From Mucilaginibacter rubeus (GTDB taxonomy: Bacteria > Bacteroidota > Bacteroidia > Sphingobacteriales > Sphingobacteriaceae), in assembly GCF_003286415.2 (NCBI RefSeq), contig NZ_CP043450.1, forward strand, positions 5,208,001-5,272,000: a DNA stretch of 64,000 nucleotides, in the 5' to 3' direction. Positions 54,301 through 62,828 of the stretch are shown here, one piece after another; the stretch's first letter is position 1, and the number at the start of each line of letters is the position of its first letter. A program made the translations under genes and the position numbers. A model generated the notes under the pieces. It did not search any database and was not told the DNA's origin. It saw nothing but the letters and a program-made list of their open reading frames with translations.

Positions 54301-55472
54301 AATTGCTCAACGTAGCTCATACACGTTTTAAGCAGACCACTGATAATCCATTTCAAAACCAATATGAAGATTTTAAGGTAAAGGAACGGGCCTGGCTACA
54401 TGACTTCGCATTGTTTGAATCCATTAAGCACTATTATAACGATAGCCCCTGGTATGAATGGCCTTATGAGCTTAAATATCGTAAAAAAAAGGCTATTGAA
54501 TTATTTCAAGGCCAGCATGTGCACGAGATCGATCATTCGATGTGGCGGCAATTTATTTTTTTCCGCCAATGGCAGGCATTGAAATTATTGGGACATCAAA
54601 CAGGTTTAAAGTTTATAGGTGACCTTCCCTTTTATGTAAGTTATGATTCCGCCGATGTGTGGTCCCATCCTGAACTGTTTAAGCTGGATCAGGATAAAAA
54701 CCTGGCCGGTGTAGCTGGTGTACCTCCCGACTATTTTAATGCAGGCGGGCAATTGTGGAATATGCCGGTTTATAAATGGCCGGAACACCGCTCAACCGGA
54801 TATGCCTGGTGGATAGCAAGAATAAAAAAGAATATGGAATTCTTCGATTTGATCAGATTAGATCATTTCCGGGGATTCCAGCGTTTTTGGGAAATTCCGG
54901 CTGGCGAAAAAAATGCCATCCACGGTAGTTGGGAACTCGGTCCCGGGGCAAAGATCTTTCAGGCTTTAAAGAAAGAAATCGGAGCTATCCCCTTTATTGG
55001 CGAAGATCTGGGAGATATCGACCAAAACGTTTATGAGCTTCGTGACCAATTTGCTTTTCCGGGAATGAATGTTTTACAGTACGCTTTCGGAGGAGATATG
55101 CCGGTCTCCGTACACGCGCCCCACAATCACTTGTCAAACAGCATAACCTATACCGGTACCCATGATAATAATACATTACTTGGCTGGTTGAAAAACGACG
55201 CTACCGCAGAGGAACGCCGGCATCTCAACGAATACTTCAGAACTAATGTCAATAGGAGAAATATAAATCGGCTGATGCTGGAAACCTGCTATGCCTCAGT
55301 GGCAGCCTTAGCCATTAGCCCATTACAGGATATTCTGGGCCTTGATGAAAAAAGTCGGATCAACGTTCCCGCGTCAAAAACCGGTAACTGGCGGTGGAGG
55401 GTAGATAGGAATATGCTGTCTGATCAAACAGAAGGGTTCCTTAGATTGCTGGTCAAACAATATAACCGGTAG
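51339..55472 (+). CDS. Fused malto-oligosyltrehalose synthase and 4-alpha-glucanotransferase
   Basis: 1377 residues from ATG 51339, overlapping the treZ stop by 8 bases. Residues 1 to about 870 are TreY: FNPVSTYRIQFHKDFNFKNFMEIIPYLHELGVVTIYASPIFEA, MHGYDVINPHRINPEIG, QDIVPNHMAFD, GLRVDHIDGLFDPTTYL, NGTATHDTKRGEDVRARL. It turns the reducing end of a maltodextrin into an alpha,alpha-1,1 bond. From about 880 a complete MalQ (GH77) follows: GIILHITSLPSPYSIGDMG, YWQLLPVN, SGNSPYSSISSMAGN, FIGDLPFYVSYDSADVW, LIRLDHFRGFQRFWEIP, FIGEDLGDID, YTGTHDNNTLLGW. The disproportionating MalQ part would rebuild chains long enough for TreY. The fusion keeps all catalytic residues. Confidence 0.95.
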   Translation: MFNPVSTYRIQFHKDFNFKNFMEIIPYLHELGVVTIYASPIFEATKGSMHGYDVINPHRINPEIGTLEELQAIRSKLKSFGMNWLQDIVPNHMAFDPGNPWLADVLEKGQSSDYVSFFDIDWENPAFDGKLMVPFLGEPLDEAINSNMIQIKYAAGNFTIDYLGQGYPLNQESVLKILESEDAKPVELVRLLSDINSRDSVKPLGNALRGLNNDLQAYVESVAAKINLDPERLRKVIDQQHYLLSFWQDTDHKINYRRFFTVNGLICLNIQDENVFHTYHSFLKTLLEHDLIQGLRVDHIDGLFDPTTYLERLRALAGDQVYIAVEKILEQGEQFPQHWPVQGNTGYDFLGVVNNLLTETRSKKLFTDFYKSFATDRKPVRRSIIEKKSDILYRHMAGELDNLYRLFSKIPITQQNLQNIKEEKWKAAIGAFLIHCPVYRYYSNQFPLQFAEADVLKGIFRQVAAANPELEEPASYLNELFTAVHPIKVQADISFFFQRCMQFTGPLMAKGVEDTLMYTYDRFIGHNEVGDSPEEFGINVKQFHACMIERQGSWPLSMNGTATHDTKRGEDVRARLNVLTDIPEKWVEQVNAWQIANQQYKTGNIPDSNDEYLIYQTLVGFIGLNNEPDDQSVTRLEEYLTKALREAKLHTQWAEPDDQYEQGTLLFARKLLGSAEFLKSLRQFQHRISDAFINNSLTQVFLKFTSPGVPDTYQGCELWDFSLVDPDNRRPVDYERRASSLRKIKSFKYEALCQNKENGLLKLWLTQKLLAERKLNPSLFNLGTYIPLQVEGKFKSHFVAFARVYQRQWVISISALHTAAISRVDEGWADTKIMLPPDAPLQWTSVLTNEKVLLDTAIPLNESLQTVPLLLLRSEPVSEKRSAGIILHITSLPSPYSIGDMGPEARRFIKFLGHSHQRYWQLLPVNATSKASGNSPYSSISSMAGNTLLISPDDLVNDGWLTAEETAKFRRLGNSMVNYDRAALIKNELLNVAHTRFKQTTDNPFQNQYEDFKVKERAWLHDFALFESIKHYYNDSPWYEWPYELKYRKKKAIELFQGQHVHEIDHSMWRQFIFFRQWQALKLLGHQTGLKFIGDLPFYVSYDSADVWSHPELFKLDQDKNLAGVAGVPPDYFNAGGQLWNMPVYKWPEHRSTGYAWWIARIKKNMEFFDLIRLDHFRGFQRFWEIPAGEKNAIHGSWELGPGAKIFQALKKEIGAIPFIGEDLGDIDQNVYELRDQFAFPGMNVLQYAFGGDMPVSVHAPHNHLSNSITYTGTHDNNTLLGWLKNDATAEERRHLNEYFRTNVNRRNINRLMLETCYASVAALAISPLQDILGLDEKSRINVPASKTGNWRWRVDRNMLSDQTEGFLRLLVKQYNR

Positions 55473-55579
55473 TTAGCCATCGTGATCAATCAAGATGCTG
55501 CCGGAGGAAACCGCATTTAAAGGGCATGTCATAATTATCTGTATACAGAGCCGATAAGCTTATCAATACTTTGACCAGC

Positions 55580-56323
55580 TTATTTATAGTGATCCGCAAG
55601 GCATTTTTTTAAGGATTGAAGATTCTCAAGCGCAGCGCCCGCGGTATTGTTGAAATAAAGATAAATAGCTTTGCCTTCTTCCTGCCATTTTTTAATATAT
55701 CCGGCGTATTCATTAAGAAAACTATCGCTGTAACTTCCTTTGTAATTTCCCGACGGACCATGGAATCGCAGATAAACAAACTCGTCAGATGTGACTTCGA
55801 TTGGTGTACCCGACGCCGGCATATCCTGTATGACCATCGCAACTTGATTTAGGTTTAACAGCTCATAAGTTTCATCCTGATACCAGGAAGAATGACGAAA
55901 TTCGATTGCAATCGGCCATTGAAAGGACTTTAAAGATTCTATGAGTTCCCGTAATTGGGACATGGCGTTTACATGAAGCGAGGGCGGAAACTGAACGAGT
56001 AAGCATCCCTTGTTGACCTCGGGAATAATATGGATTGTTTTCATGAAACGGCTTAAATCTGCCGCATTGAAAATAAGATTTTTCTTATGCGAGATTTCAC
56101 TCCATAGTTTAAACGTAAAAAGAAAATCAGGTCCCACCTCCCTGACCCACCGGGTGAGGGTGTTTTGCTGCGGTACTTTGTAAAAAGAACTATTAATTTC
56201 GATACTGTTCTCGTGCAAGGCATAGTAACCCAGTCTGGATAATTGAGCATAGGCCAGTGGAAAATCCCGTTTTGGCCGGTCTATCTGCAGACCACTTGTT
56301 CCTGCAAAAACTTTTTTCTGCAT
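55580..56323 (-). CDS. DUF72 (YecE-like) protein
   Basis: 247 residues. It has the family start VFAGTSGLQIDRPKRDFPL and YYALHENSIEINSSFYKVPQQNTLTRWVREVGPDFLFTFKLWSEISH, then GCLLVQFPPSLHVNAMSQL, WPIAIEFRHSSWY, and VYLRFHGPSGNYKGSYSDSFLNEYAGYIKKW...IYLYFNNTAGA. It forms a TIM-barrel of unknown function; DUF72 genes are widespread. It converges with the trehalose operon, 107 bases apart, and has no evident link to it. Confidence 0.92.
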   Translation of the reverse strand: MQKKVFAGTSGLQIDRPKRDFPLAYAQLSRLGYYALHENSIEINSSFYKVPQQNTLTRWVREVGPDFLFTFKLWSEISHKKNLIFNAADLSRFMKTIHIIPEVNKGCLLVQFPPSLHVNAMSQLRELIESLKSFQWPIAIEFRHSSWYQDETYELLNLNQVAMVIQDMPASGTPIEVTSDEFVYLRFHGPSGNYKGSYSDSFLNEYAGYIKKWQEEGKAIYLYFNNTAGAALENLQSLKKCLADHYK

Positions 56324-56455
56324 ATCTAAAACGCTGATGACAGTCTAACAAACAACCGTTAAATTGTTTGGGATAACTTGATAAAACAAATATTTATCTG
56401 GCTGCAAAGAACAATAGTATCTATTTAACTGTCTGACAATTTAAAGGGTTTACAG

Positions 56456-56632
56456 ATGGAACTTCAAAAACGAATACAAGTCAAACGGCAGCAATACGAA
56501 GAGTACCTTAAATCAATGATTAGCAACAAAGCTTTCAAAGTAGGTTATTCCTACAATACCGAAAGCGTTTTCCTATGGGGAGACGAAACCGTCATTAATC
56601 AATTAAGACAACTCGCCCGGACTGGAGTCTAA
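56456..56632 (+). CDS. Small hypothetical protein, 58 residues
   Basis: Frame MELQKRIQVKRQQYEEYLKS, then VGYSYNTESVFLWGDETVINQL to TGV. AAAGGG eight bases before the ATG could serve as ribosome-binding site. The N-terminal half is a charged helix; the second half is beta-like. I recognise no family. Composition is like a real soluble protein, with codon use similar to nearby genes as far as can be seen. It is isolated between a DUF72 gene and a cupin gene. Confidence 0.6.
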   Translation: MELQKRIQVKRQQYEEYLKSMISNKAFKVGYSYNTESVFLWGDETVINQLRQLARTGV

Positions 56633-56913
56633 TTTACGATGTCCACATTTTTCTCATCTGAATAAGTTACCGGTCGGCTGTCTATCATAATTCTATGATA
56701 TGTGCGAAGGCAAATTCAGCGTTATTATTTGTAACCTCGGATAAGGACTACGTCAGCTGCTTTTTCCGCACTTTACGGAATTAGAATCCTGATATTTCAA
56801 AATTGAACTATTAATAATTTTTAATATTACCGATATATAGCATGCGCAGAATAACTATCTATATAAAACTGCCAGTTTCCATAACCTGCTATCTGGCGAA
56901 CTTTTTTTTATCC
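56633..56913. other. Gap without identified genes
   Basis: About 280 bases between a small ORF and the cupin gene. I found no coding frame, tRNA or clear repeat. Confidence 0.5.
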
Positions 56914-57492
56914 TTAAAAGGCCTTTAATATATCGATTGGCGGCCCCACGCGTTCAAAACCATGTTGTTTTCTAAACTCATCCTGCTCCGCCTCGGGTTT
57001 GCCTTTCATTTGCCCTTTACTAATCGCTATAAAACACTCTTCCATTTTGCCTGCTGGTTGAAATGTTGTGAGCATCCGGCCAACTCCTTCGCCTATTTTT
57101 GAAAACGCGTGTGGTACACCCCGCGGACCGAAAACACTATCACCTGTTTTAACGTGGTTCAATTTGTCGCCTACTTTAATTATGAACTCACCCTCCAAAA
57201 TGTACCACCATTCGTCTTGCGCATGGTGTACGTGCAGGTTGGGGCCACCTTTTTTTACCCGCGACGATTCGTATACATACAAATCGCCGTCTGTATCGTT
57301 TGTTGATACTTTGGTATAAAAAGTGTCCCCATCAAATAAGCTGATCGGTTTTTCAAAACGGTCTGCTCCCGCATCGGTTTTAAAACCTGTTTTCTCCCTG
57401 AACTTGGAATGGATCTTGGCAGTTAAACTAAGAGGGCTGGCCAAAACAGAACCGCTTAGGGATAAAATCCGTAAAAAGGCGTCTCGTTTCAT
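56914..57492 (-). CDS. Cupin-domain protein with export-like N-terminus
   Basis: 192 residues. The start MKRDAFLRILSLSGSVLASPLSLTAK resembles the twin-arginine-style leaders seen in many Bacteroidota proteins, but has a single RD rather than RR, so the export route is unclear. The cupin covers about 60-165: PNLHVHHAQDEWWYILEGEFIIKVGDKLNHVKTGDSVFGPRGVPHAFSKIG, with the HxHxxxxE metal ligands (His-His-Glu) and a later His in VPHAF. Function as an enzyme or sensor is not known. It is a single gene. Confidence 0.85.
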   Translation of the reverse strand: MKRDAFLRILSLSGSVLASPLSLTAKIHSKFREKTGFKTDAGADRFEKPISLFDGDTFYTKVSTNDTDGDLYVYESSRVKKGGPNLHVHHAQDEWWYILEGEFIIKVGDKLNHVKTGDSVFGPRGVPHAFSKIGEGVGRMLTTFQPAGKMEECFIAISKGQMKGKPEAEQDEFRKQHGFERVGPPIDILKAF

Positions 57493-57639
57493 TGTTTTAA
57501 TTTAAGCATAAATAGTTTCAAAACTGGTCGCAATGCTTAGCGCATTGCTTATATGATAAAGTAAATGCATTTCAAAGCCGACCAGATAGCGAACTTTCGA
57601 TATCTTGCCGGATCAGGCCCGCCAAAAAGCCATAAACTC

Positions 57640-58626
57640 TCATAGTCTATTTAAATGGTTTGACGCTCCCTTGTTTTTCAATTTCGCTGCGAAACGTTTA
57701 TCCGTTAAGGAAATCAGGAAATTTTCCAGGTCGGTTTTCTCCTGCTCTGTTAAACCCATTGGCGTATTGAGCAGCGTATCACGGTTAATGGAGCGGGAAA
57801 CTATTTTATCCGGATCATTATAGTAGTCAATCACCTGCCGTAATGTTTTGAACATACCGTTATGCATATAGGGCGCCGTAATCGCCACGTTACGCAAAGC
57901 ACCTATCTTAAACCTGCCTACGTCACTCTCTTTTTTAGTTACACAGGCGCGGCCGCTATCTCGTAATGCCTTGCCGTCGTAGAGACCAATGGAACGAAAT
58001 TCTACATCGTTGAAGTCGGGGCCAAAATGACATTGGATACAACGACCTTTGGTATTGAAGATAGCAAAACCACGTTTTGCCGATTCGCTGACGGCCGCTT
58101 CATTATCATTTAAGCGCCAGTCATCAAATGGAGAATCACCGGCTTCTAACGTTCTTTCAAATGCGGATAATGCTTTGGCTAAATTAGCACTATTGGCTGC
58201 CTCATGGAAAACAGTTTGAAAAGCTGCCTTATAAAAAGCATTGTGTTGCAACCTCGATACGGCTGTCGCTACCGGTAAGTCCATTTCGATAGGATTTTGA
58301 AGCGGAATCAGGGCTTGCTGTTCCAGGGTGGTGGCGCGCCCATCCCAAAAAAATGCGACCTGTAGGCTCATATTCATGGCTGATGGGGTATTGCGCACAC
58401 CTTTCCGCCTGTGCACTCCTAAACTAACGGCAGAGGTATCAGCAAAGGCGAACTCTTCTTTATGGCATGACGCGCAGCTGATCTTTTTAGTACGGGACAG
58501 GATCGGATCAAAAAACAATTTTTGGCCAAGTGTTGCCTGCGTTAAAGAGTCGGGGGATTTAAATGCGCTCTGCGAGATAATGAGGACAGCGCCAAGCGCC
58601 AGGATAATCATGCAAAGCTTTTTCAT
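57640..58626 (-). CDS. Di-haem cytochrome c peroxidase
   Basis: 328 residues. Signal-anchor LCMIILALGAVLIISQSAF at the N-terminus. Two haem sites: CASCH (51-55) and CIQCH (196-200), the low- and high-potential haems. FAFADTSAVSLGVHRRKGVRNTPSAMN and FKIGALRNVAITAPYMHNGMFKTLRQVIDYYN are classical CCP/MauG family words. It reduces hydrogen peroxide to water in the periplasm, taking electrons from small cytochromes. The next upstream gene is 7 bases away and in the same direction, probably the same operon. Confidence 0.93.
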   Translation of the reverse strand: MKKLCMIILALGAVLIISQSAFKSPDSLTQATLGQKLFFDPILSRTKKISCASCHKEEFAFADTSAVSLGVHRRKGVRNTPSAMNMSLQVAFFWDGRATTLEQQALIPLQNPIEMDLPVATAVSRLQHNAFYKAAFQTVFHEAANSANLAKALSAFERTLEAGDSPFDDWRLNDNEAAVSESAKRGFAIFNTKGRCIQCHFGPDFNDVEFRSIGLYDGKALRDSGRACVTKKESDVGRFKIGALRNVAITAPYMHNGMFKTLRQVIDYYNDPDKIVSRSINRDTLLNTPMGLTEQEKTDLENFLISLTDKRFAAKLKNKGASNHLNRL

Positions 58627-58633
58627 TTGATGA

Positions 58634-59032
58634 TCATTTACCTGCTGTAACCAGTTTTTTAAACACCTTTCCGTCTGTAGCCTGCCTGCGGCCTACGCAC
58701 GTGTCCTGAATAACATGGAATTTGAGGGAATCAAGCTTGCCGAAAAACTCCATCTTATAAGTCCCGTTATATTTGTCATTACAGGTGGCATCGGCAATGT
58801 ATAAGGTATCATGATTCATATGATAAACACCACTTACAAATTCTTTTTTATTGATAAAACCATCATACGTTCCGTTAGCCCTGAAAATTGCCATTAAATT
58901 AAAAGGCTGTCCCTGAGATTTGCCGGAATGCTCCCATTTTCCCAGAAGCGGATTATCATCAATGGTAAAGGCCGTAACGGGCAGTAGTACAGCAACAAAT
59001 ATGCTAAGGCAGAGAATTTTTTTCATAATCAT
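58634..59032 (-). CDS. Small secreted lipocalin-like protein
   Basis: 132 residues; MIMKK gives two possible starts, six bases apart. The signal peptide is KKILCLSIFVAVLLPVTAF. The mature part follows a lipocalin-like pattern: NPLLGKWEHSGKSQGQPFNLMAIFRANGTYDGFINKKEFVSGVYHMNHDTLYIAD, then CNDKYNGTYKMEFFGKLDSLKFHVIQDTC, where the two Cys could form a disulfide. It is the first gene before the peroxidase. Function unknown. Confidence 0.78.
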   Translation of the reverse strand: MIMKKILCLSIFVAVLLPVTAFTIDDNPLLGKWEHSGKSQGQPFNLMAIFRANGTYDGFINKKEFVSGVYHMNHDTLYIADATCNDKYNGTYKMEFFGKLDSLKFHVIQDTCVGRRQATDGKVFKKLVTAGK

Positions 59033-59280
59033 GGTTTAGATTGTCAGTTTCTCACAAAACAAACATTTTTTATTTTATAATACTTTCGGGAATGTTGCAA
59101 ATACTTTAGAGTTTGTAACATTTGATCTTTCAGGTACTTACGCAGGATAATATGTACATCGTGTTGAAACTCGGTTTGAGAAAGCCAGGCGTTCATCGTG
59201 GATGCAAAATTTGTAAGCTTTCTTATAATTTTAACACGTTGGCAACAGCGATTAGCCCATATAAGAAAATTGCTTTCAAA

Positions 59281-59595
59281 TCAAAAAAGGCTATCCCGGA
59301 TATATTGCGGAAAAATTTCTTTGAATATTTTCTCTTCATAAATTACCACAATAACCTCAATGGTCTCTTTACCATATGTTGTTTGCAGGCGTTGCGCATA
59401 GAAAACATTGCCGTCCTCCAGGTCTTCAAACTTCCTGATCACCTTTTTATCCTCAAAATAATCTTTGATTTTAAAATTAACGGGATCGCCTGTTTGGGGA
59501 ATATGTAATGGATTTTCCATAATAATATTCCGAGGCCCATTATATTCGGGATAGAAGAATTGGAAATCAAACTCGAAGCGGAGGATCGTTTTCAT
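59281..59595 (-). CDS. Hypothetical protein, 104 residues
   Basis: MKTILRFEFDFQFFYPEYNGPRN at the start, then beta-rich charged sequence (VNFKIKDYFEDKKVIRKFEDLEDGNVFYAQRLQTTYGKETIEVIVVIYEEK). No signal peptide or membrane helix. I recognise no family. The amphipathic strands and acidic/basic balance make it a credible cytosolic protein. The opposite-strand frame (59122-59508) is a weaker alternative. Confidence 0.65.
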   Translation of the reverse strand: MKTILRFEFDFQFFYPEYNGPRNIIMENPLHIPQTGDPVNFKIKDYFEDKKVIRKFEDLEDGNVFYAQRLQTTYGKETIEVIVVIYEEKIFKEIFPQYIRDSLF

Positions 59596-59879
59596 AGCAA
59601 ATGGCTTTACTTATTAAATTTCGACATTAACTATCAGAAAAACAAGCTAATATCTATCACCAGATAATTATTCGACTCAGTTATATATATTGGCGATAAA
59701 ATAACCATTAAACGAAATTAGACTTCAGTAAATTGCTTGAGCAACGGAGTATTGGCATTTTCAAGGAGAACTTTAGAAATCCTGCAACAGCGAATATGTT
59801 TTTGCTAAGAATGCTGGGTTTAAACAAAATACTATATTTGAAGCCTGCGCACTGCGCTTCACCAATTAAAAACATACAA
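59596..59879. promoter_or_regulatory. Upstream region of the Hc1-like gene, with -7 box
   Basis: No other gene is visible. TATATTTG at 59833-59840 is a perfect Bacteroidota -7 element, 40 bases before the start of the histone-like gene. The TTG at 59802-59804 is too far for the -33 element (28 bases), so the match is only partial. Confidence 0.45.
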
Positions 59880-60059
59880 ATGGAAAAATTAGCCGAACTG
59901 AAAGCATTAGTAGAGACCGCGGAAAAAGAGGGAACTGCGTTTTATGAGAAAAACAACAAAGCAGCAGGAACACGCCTTCGCAACGCGTTACAGCAAATCA
60001 AGGTCATTGCAACGGATTTGCGTAAAGATGTTACCGATAAGAAAAACGCCGCACATTAG
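59880..60059 (+). CDS. Histone H1-like protein Hc1
   Basis: 59 residues from the ATG giving MEKLAELKALVETAEKEG; the 108-codon frame seen around it is an upstream extension without likelihood. TAFYEKNNKAAGTRLRNALQQIKVIATDLRKDVTDKKN is the Hc1-like pattern widespread in Bacteroidota: a basic helix pair without a lysine-rich tail. Such proteins probably bind DNA and compact it. It is a single gene with its own terminator directly after it. Confidence 0.88.
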   Translation: MEKLAELKALVETAEKEGTAFYEKNNKAAGTRLRNALQQIKVIATDLRKDVTDKKNAAH

Positions 60060-60065
60060 TATTAG

Positions 60066-60088
60066 GCCCGCATAGCGGGCTTTTTTTT
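60066..60088 (+). terminator. Terminator of Hc1-like gene
   Basis: GCCCGC, loop ATA, GCGGGC, then eight T. It lies seven bases after the stop codon. Confidence 0.93.
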
Positions 60089-60372
60089 ATTAGTCATTAT
60101 TCAGCTAATTGGTTTTACCTCAGCGCTGAGATTGGTAGGCTAGTAAGAAGGCAGAATTTGAGTAGATCTGAAAAAACGCTCTACGTTTAGGTTTGCTCTT
60201 CCGCTGTAAGTAACCAGCAAACACAGGGATGTTTACGATTGTTGGGCGATTGTAAATCCGGAGAACCAGTTATTGTTTGCCATTCACTTGTTTAATCTTA
60301 TTAACGTCTCTGGTAACATAATTTGTTTAAAGCTGCAGCCCAATGCTTGGAAAGTAATGACTGCACTAATTG
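60089..60372. other. Gap without identified genes
   Basis: The only feature seen is the 12-base palindrome CTCAGCGCTGAG near 60120-60131. No reading frame, RNA gene or promoter can be supported. Confidence 0.4.
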
Positions 60373-62016
60373 TCAATCTTTCTCAACAATTTTTGGCATT
60401 TGCCCCGCCCGGTGAGATTGATGTATGACTGCACTTACGATTTTGTCAAGTTCTGTGATCGACTCCTCCATGTATTTAAGCGCTGCCTGGTAATCCTCAT
60501 CGGTTTCAGGGTTTCGGATTAATGGCAACAAACCCAGTAAACGTGCGATCGGAGCCCGGACAACGTGAGATTGCGTCCAGGCAATTTCACGGAAAAGGTC
60601 GTTCTGTTGTTCGATCTTTGTAACATAAGTTTTTACCGGCGTAATATCGCGACCTGTAATACAAACGCCCGTAACTTTATCATCGGTGTATACGGGACTT
60701 AAAGAATAATGTACCCACATCATAGCCTCCGATAGCCGGTACTGCCGGTCATATTGTACGGTTTCACCGGACTGCGATCTTAATAGCAACTGTGCAAAAT
60801 CATCGTGCAGCAAACTTGATACATAGCTGAAAATATCCCGACCAATTTCAAATTGTTTGGGCATTTGCTGAAATCGGATATAATCTGCCGCTTTGGCGTT
60901 AAATTGCTTTACGCGGTTGTGTTCGTCAATTAATACGATCCCGTCGGCCGTACTTTCAAAGATCGCTCTTAAGTCAGACTCAGATCTTCGGGTACGCTCA
61001 TTAGCAGCGGCCATTTCCTTTTCATTCCTAATTATCTCGGTTATGTCCGTAGCAAGAACCAACCTTAGCAGCTTGCCTTCCACTTCCAATAAACTGCTTT
61101 CTATTCGCACATCTATCAATTCCCCGTTTTTTTTATAGTGACGGGCGTATTGCTCATAAGGTATGCCCGATTTGCGATTCGCCTGTACCGTTTCTGCCAA
61201 CGCGAAATTATCAGCAGCAGGTCGAATATCAGTTATCTTTTTATTGAGAAATTCTCTATGAGAATATCCGTAATGCCTTGTCGCGGCTTCGTTGACATCT
61301 TTAAATTGAAGTGTTTCAGTATCAAAAAGCCACATGGGCAATGGGCTTTTTTCAAATAACATCTGATAGCGCTGTGTCAATTGCTGCTTGTTAAGCAAGG
61401 TTTCCCCGAGCCGGTCAATAATGCGATGGATCAGTATAACCGCAATTCCGCTTAGGAAAAGGAGGTTGGAAGTAAAAGCAACCCAGCTTCCTGAACCAGT
61501 TACTTGCTGAGGGCCGTATTGGCCGGCACCTTGCGGGAGCAGAACAGCAATAGATATTAAGATCGCCGAGCTCAACAAAACCGACCAATAGGCGAAATAA
61601 ACAGGAAGGATCAGCGTCGTGATTACAGTTAAACCGAAAAGGTAAAATATGCCTGGTCCAATATAGCCGAAGGCGATGATCAGGTATATCGCCAGCGGGT
61701 AAAATAATCCGATCAACAATAGTTTACGGGCGAACAGGGCTAACCTGCCGGAAAACGTAATTATTGCGAAGCCAAGAAATGTGGTGATATCGACAACACC
61801 CATAGTTATATCACGGTTCGCGATTGAAAGATAAATGCCTGGAAATGCCGCAACGAAGCTGATTGGCAGGCCATAGAGCAATAAGGTAAAAAAAAGCTGC
61901 GTTTTCCAATACTCGATGGACGATTCATCTTCGGCCGTAAGGGGCGTCAGTCTGCCTTTAACAAACTGTTCATATTTGATAAGCCATTTTTTTAAAATGT
62001 ATTGGCCGGCGTCCAT
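60373..62016 (-). CDS. Membrane PAS-domain sensor without ATPase domain
   Basis: 547 residues. About six to seven membrane helices fill 30-205 (for example FFTLLLYGLPISFVAAFPGIYLSI, LLLIGLFYPLAIYLIIAFGYIGPGIFYL). Two PAS domains follow: 220-335 (FEKSPLPMWLFDTETLQFKDVNEAATRHYGYSHREF) and 345-465 (IFESTADGIVLIDEHNRVKQFNAKAADYI). The C-terminus has a HisKA-like helix pair: IAWTQSHVVRAPIARLLGLLPLI, with the H-box histidine. The protein ends 65 residues later without any N, G1 or G2 box. It may be phosphorylated by another kinase or signal through dimer contacts. Confidence 0.85.
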   Translation of the reverse strand: MDAGQYILKKWLIKYEQFVKGRLTPLTAEDESSIEYWKTQLFFTLLLYGLPISFVAAFPGIYLSIANRDITMGVVDITTFLGFAIITFSGRLALFARKLLLIGLFYPLAIYLIIAFGYIGPGIFYLFGLTVITTLILPVYFAYWSVLLSSAILISIAVLLPQGAGQYGPQQVTGSGSWVAFTSNLLFLSGIAVILIHRIIDRLGETLLNKQQLTQRYQMLFEKSPLPMWLFDTETLQFKDVNEAATRHYGYSHREFLNKKITDIRPAADNFALAETVQANRKSGIPYEQYARHYKKNGELIDVRIESSLLEVEGKLLRLVLATDITEIIRNEKEMAAANERTRRSESDLRAIFESTADGIVLIDEHNRVKQFNAKAADYIRFQQMPKQFEIGRDIFSYVSSLLHDDFAQLLLRSQSGETVQYDRQYRLSEAMMWVHYSLSPVYTDDKVTGVCITGRDITPVKTYVTKIEQQNDLFREIAWTQSHVVRAPIARLLGLLPLIRNPETDEDYQAALKYMEESITELDKIVSAVIHQSHRAGQMPKIVEKD

Positions 62017-62369
62017 AAAATTAGGCTTAATATTTATAAAAGGGAGTTTCTTAGAAAGGTAAAAACTTTTTTATAAGTTACACAATGGTTATTAAAAATA
62101 AAAAAAGATCGCGCAGTTTTCAATGCCCGCAGCTTCTCACTGTCTGAATATGGCAAGATTCCGTAATCGTTGACCACCTTGTTTCAGTCGCATTTGCTCA
62201 ATTCATAGGTTACTCGATCAGGCTCTTGAATTCCGCTGTTGATTTTGCAGTGCTCAAATTTATCCTAGCATCGCACATTCAGAATAAAAGCGACTGCTGT
62301 ACTAATCTATTTACATAATGTACTTCAAGGGCAAACCATTATAATCTGCTATTGTTGAATTTAAACCAT
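62017..62369. other. Divergent intergenic region
   Basis: About 350 bases between the PAS sensor (minus) and the DUF1003 gene (plus). I found neither a gene nor a strong repeat, and no full consensus promoter. Confidence 0.4.
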
Positions 62370-62828
62370 ATGCCGCGAAAATCAAAAATAAAATCCAATA
62401 ACCAGGTTGAACGTGGAAATTTAGAAACGCCGTTCGTATCGGACTTTCTTGGCAGCGTCTGGTTCCTTGGCATAATCCTGATATTGATCATTCTTTATAT
62501 CATCTGGAACGCCGGATTCATCCCGTGGCTGCATCCTTTTGATCCGTCACCGTTTAATATATTGGACACCATCTTATCGGTATTCGCGATCATATTGTCA
62601 ATAACCGTCCTGATCAGTCAAAAACGACAGCGGCAAATGGAAAAAGTCCGGGAACAAGTCGAGTTTGAAGTCAATGTCAGAGCTGAAACTGAAATTACCA
62701 AAATATTGGAGATGCTTGAACAGGTACAGCAGAAACTGGGAATCAACACTGCCGACGAAGACCTGGAACAGATGAAGGAAAAACTTGACATTCGCAAATT
62801 GCACGAACGTATCAAAAAAAGCGACTAA
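62370..62828 (+). CDS. DUF1003 family membrane protein
   Basis: 152 residues from ATG 62370 (MPRKSKIKS); an upstream TTG frame is unlikely. Two membrane helices (about 28-50 and 64-84) flank the conserved FIPWLHPFDPSPFNILDTILSVFAIILSITVLISQKRQRQ, the DUF1003 signature. A charged coiled-coil tail (KVREQVEFEVNVRAETEITKILEMLEQVQQKLG) extends into the cytoplasm. Function not known; a transport or structural role is assumed. Confidence 0.88.
   Translation: MPRKSKIKSNNQVERGNLETPFVSDFLGSVWFLGIILILIILYIIWNAGFIPWLHPFDPSPFNILDTILSVFAIILSITVLISQKRQRQMEKVREQVEFEVNVRAETEITKILEMLEQVQQKLGINTADEDLEQMKEKLDIRKLHERIKKSD

Noticed and set aside
59122..59508. 128-codon plus-strand frame overlapping the 104-residue minus-strand gene
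   Set aside because: Rich in Cys, Lys and Phe without domain likeness; the opposite frame has better balanced composition.
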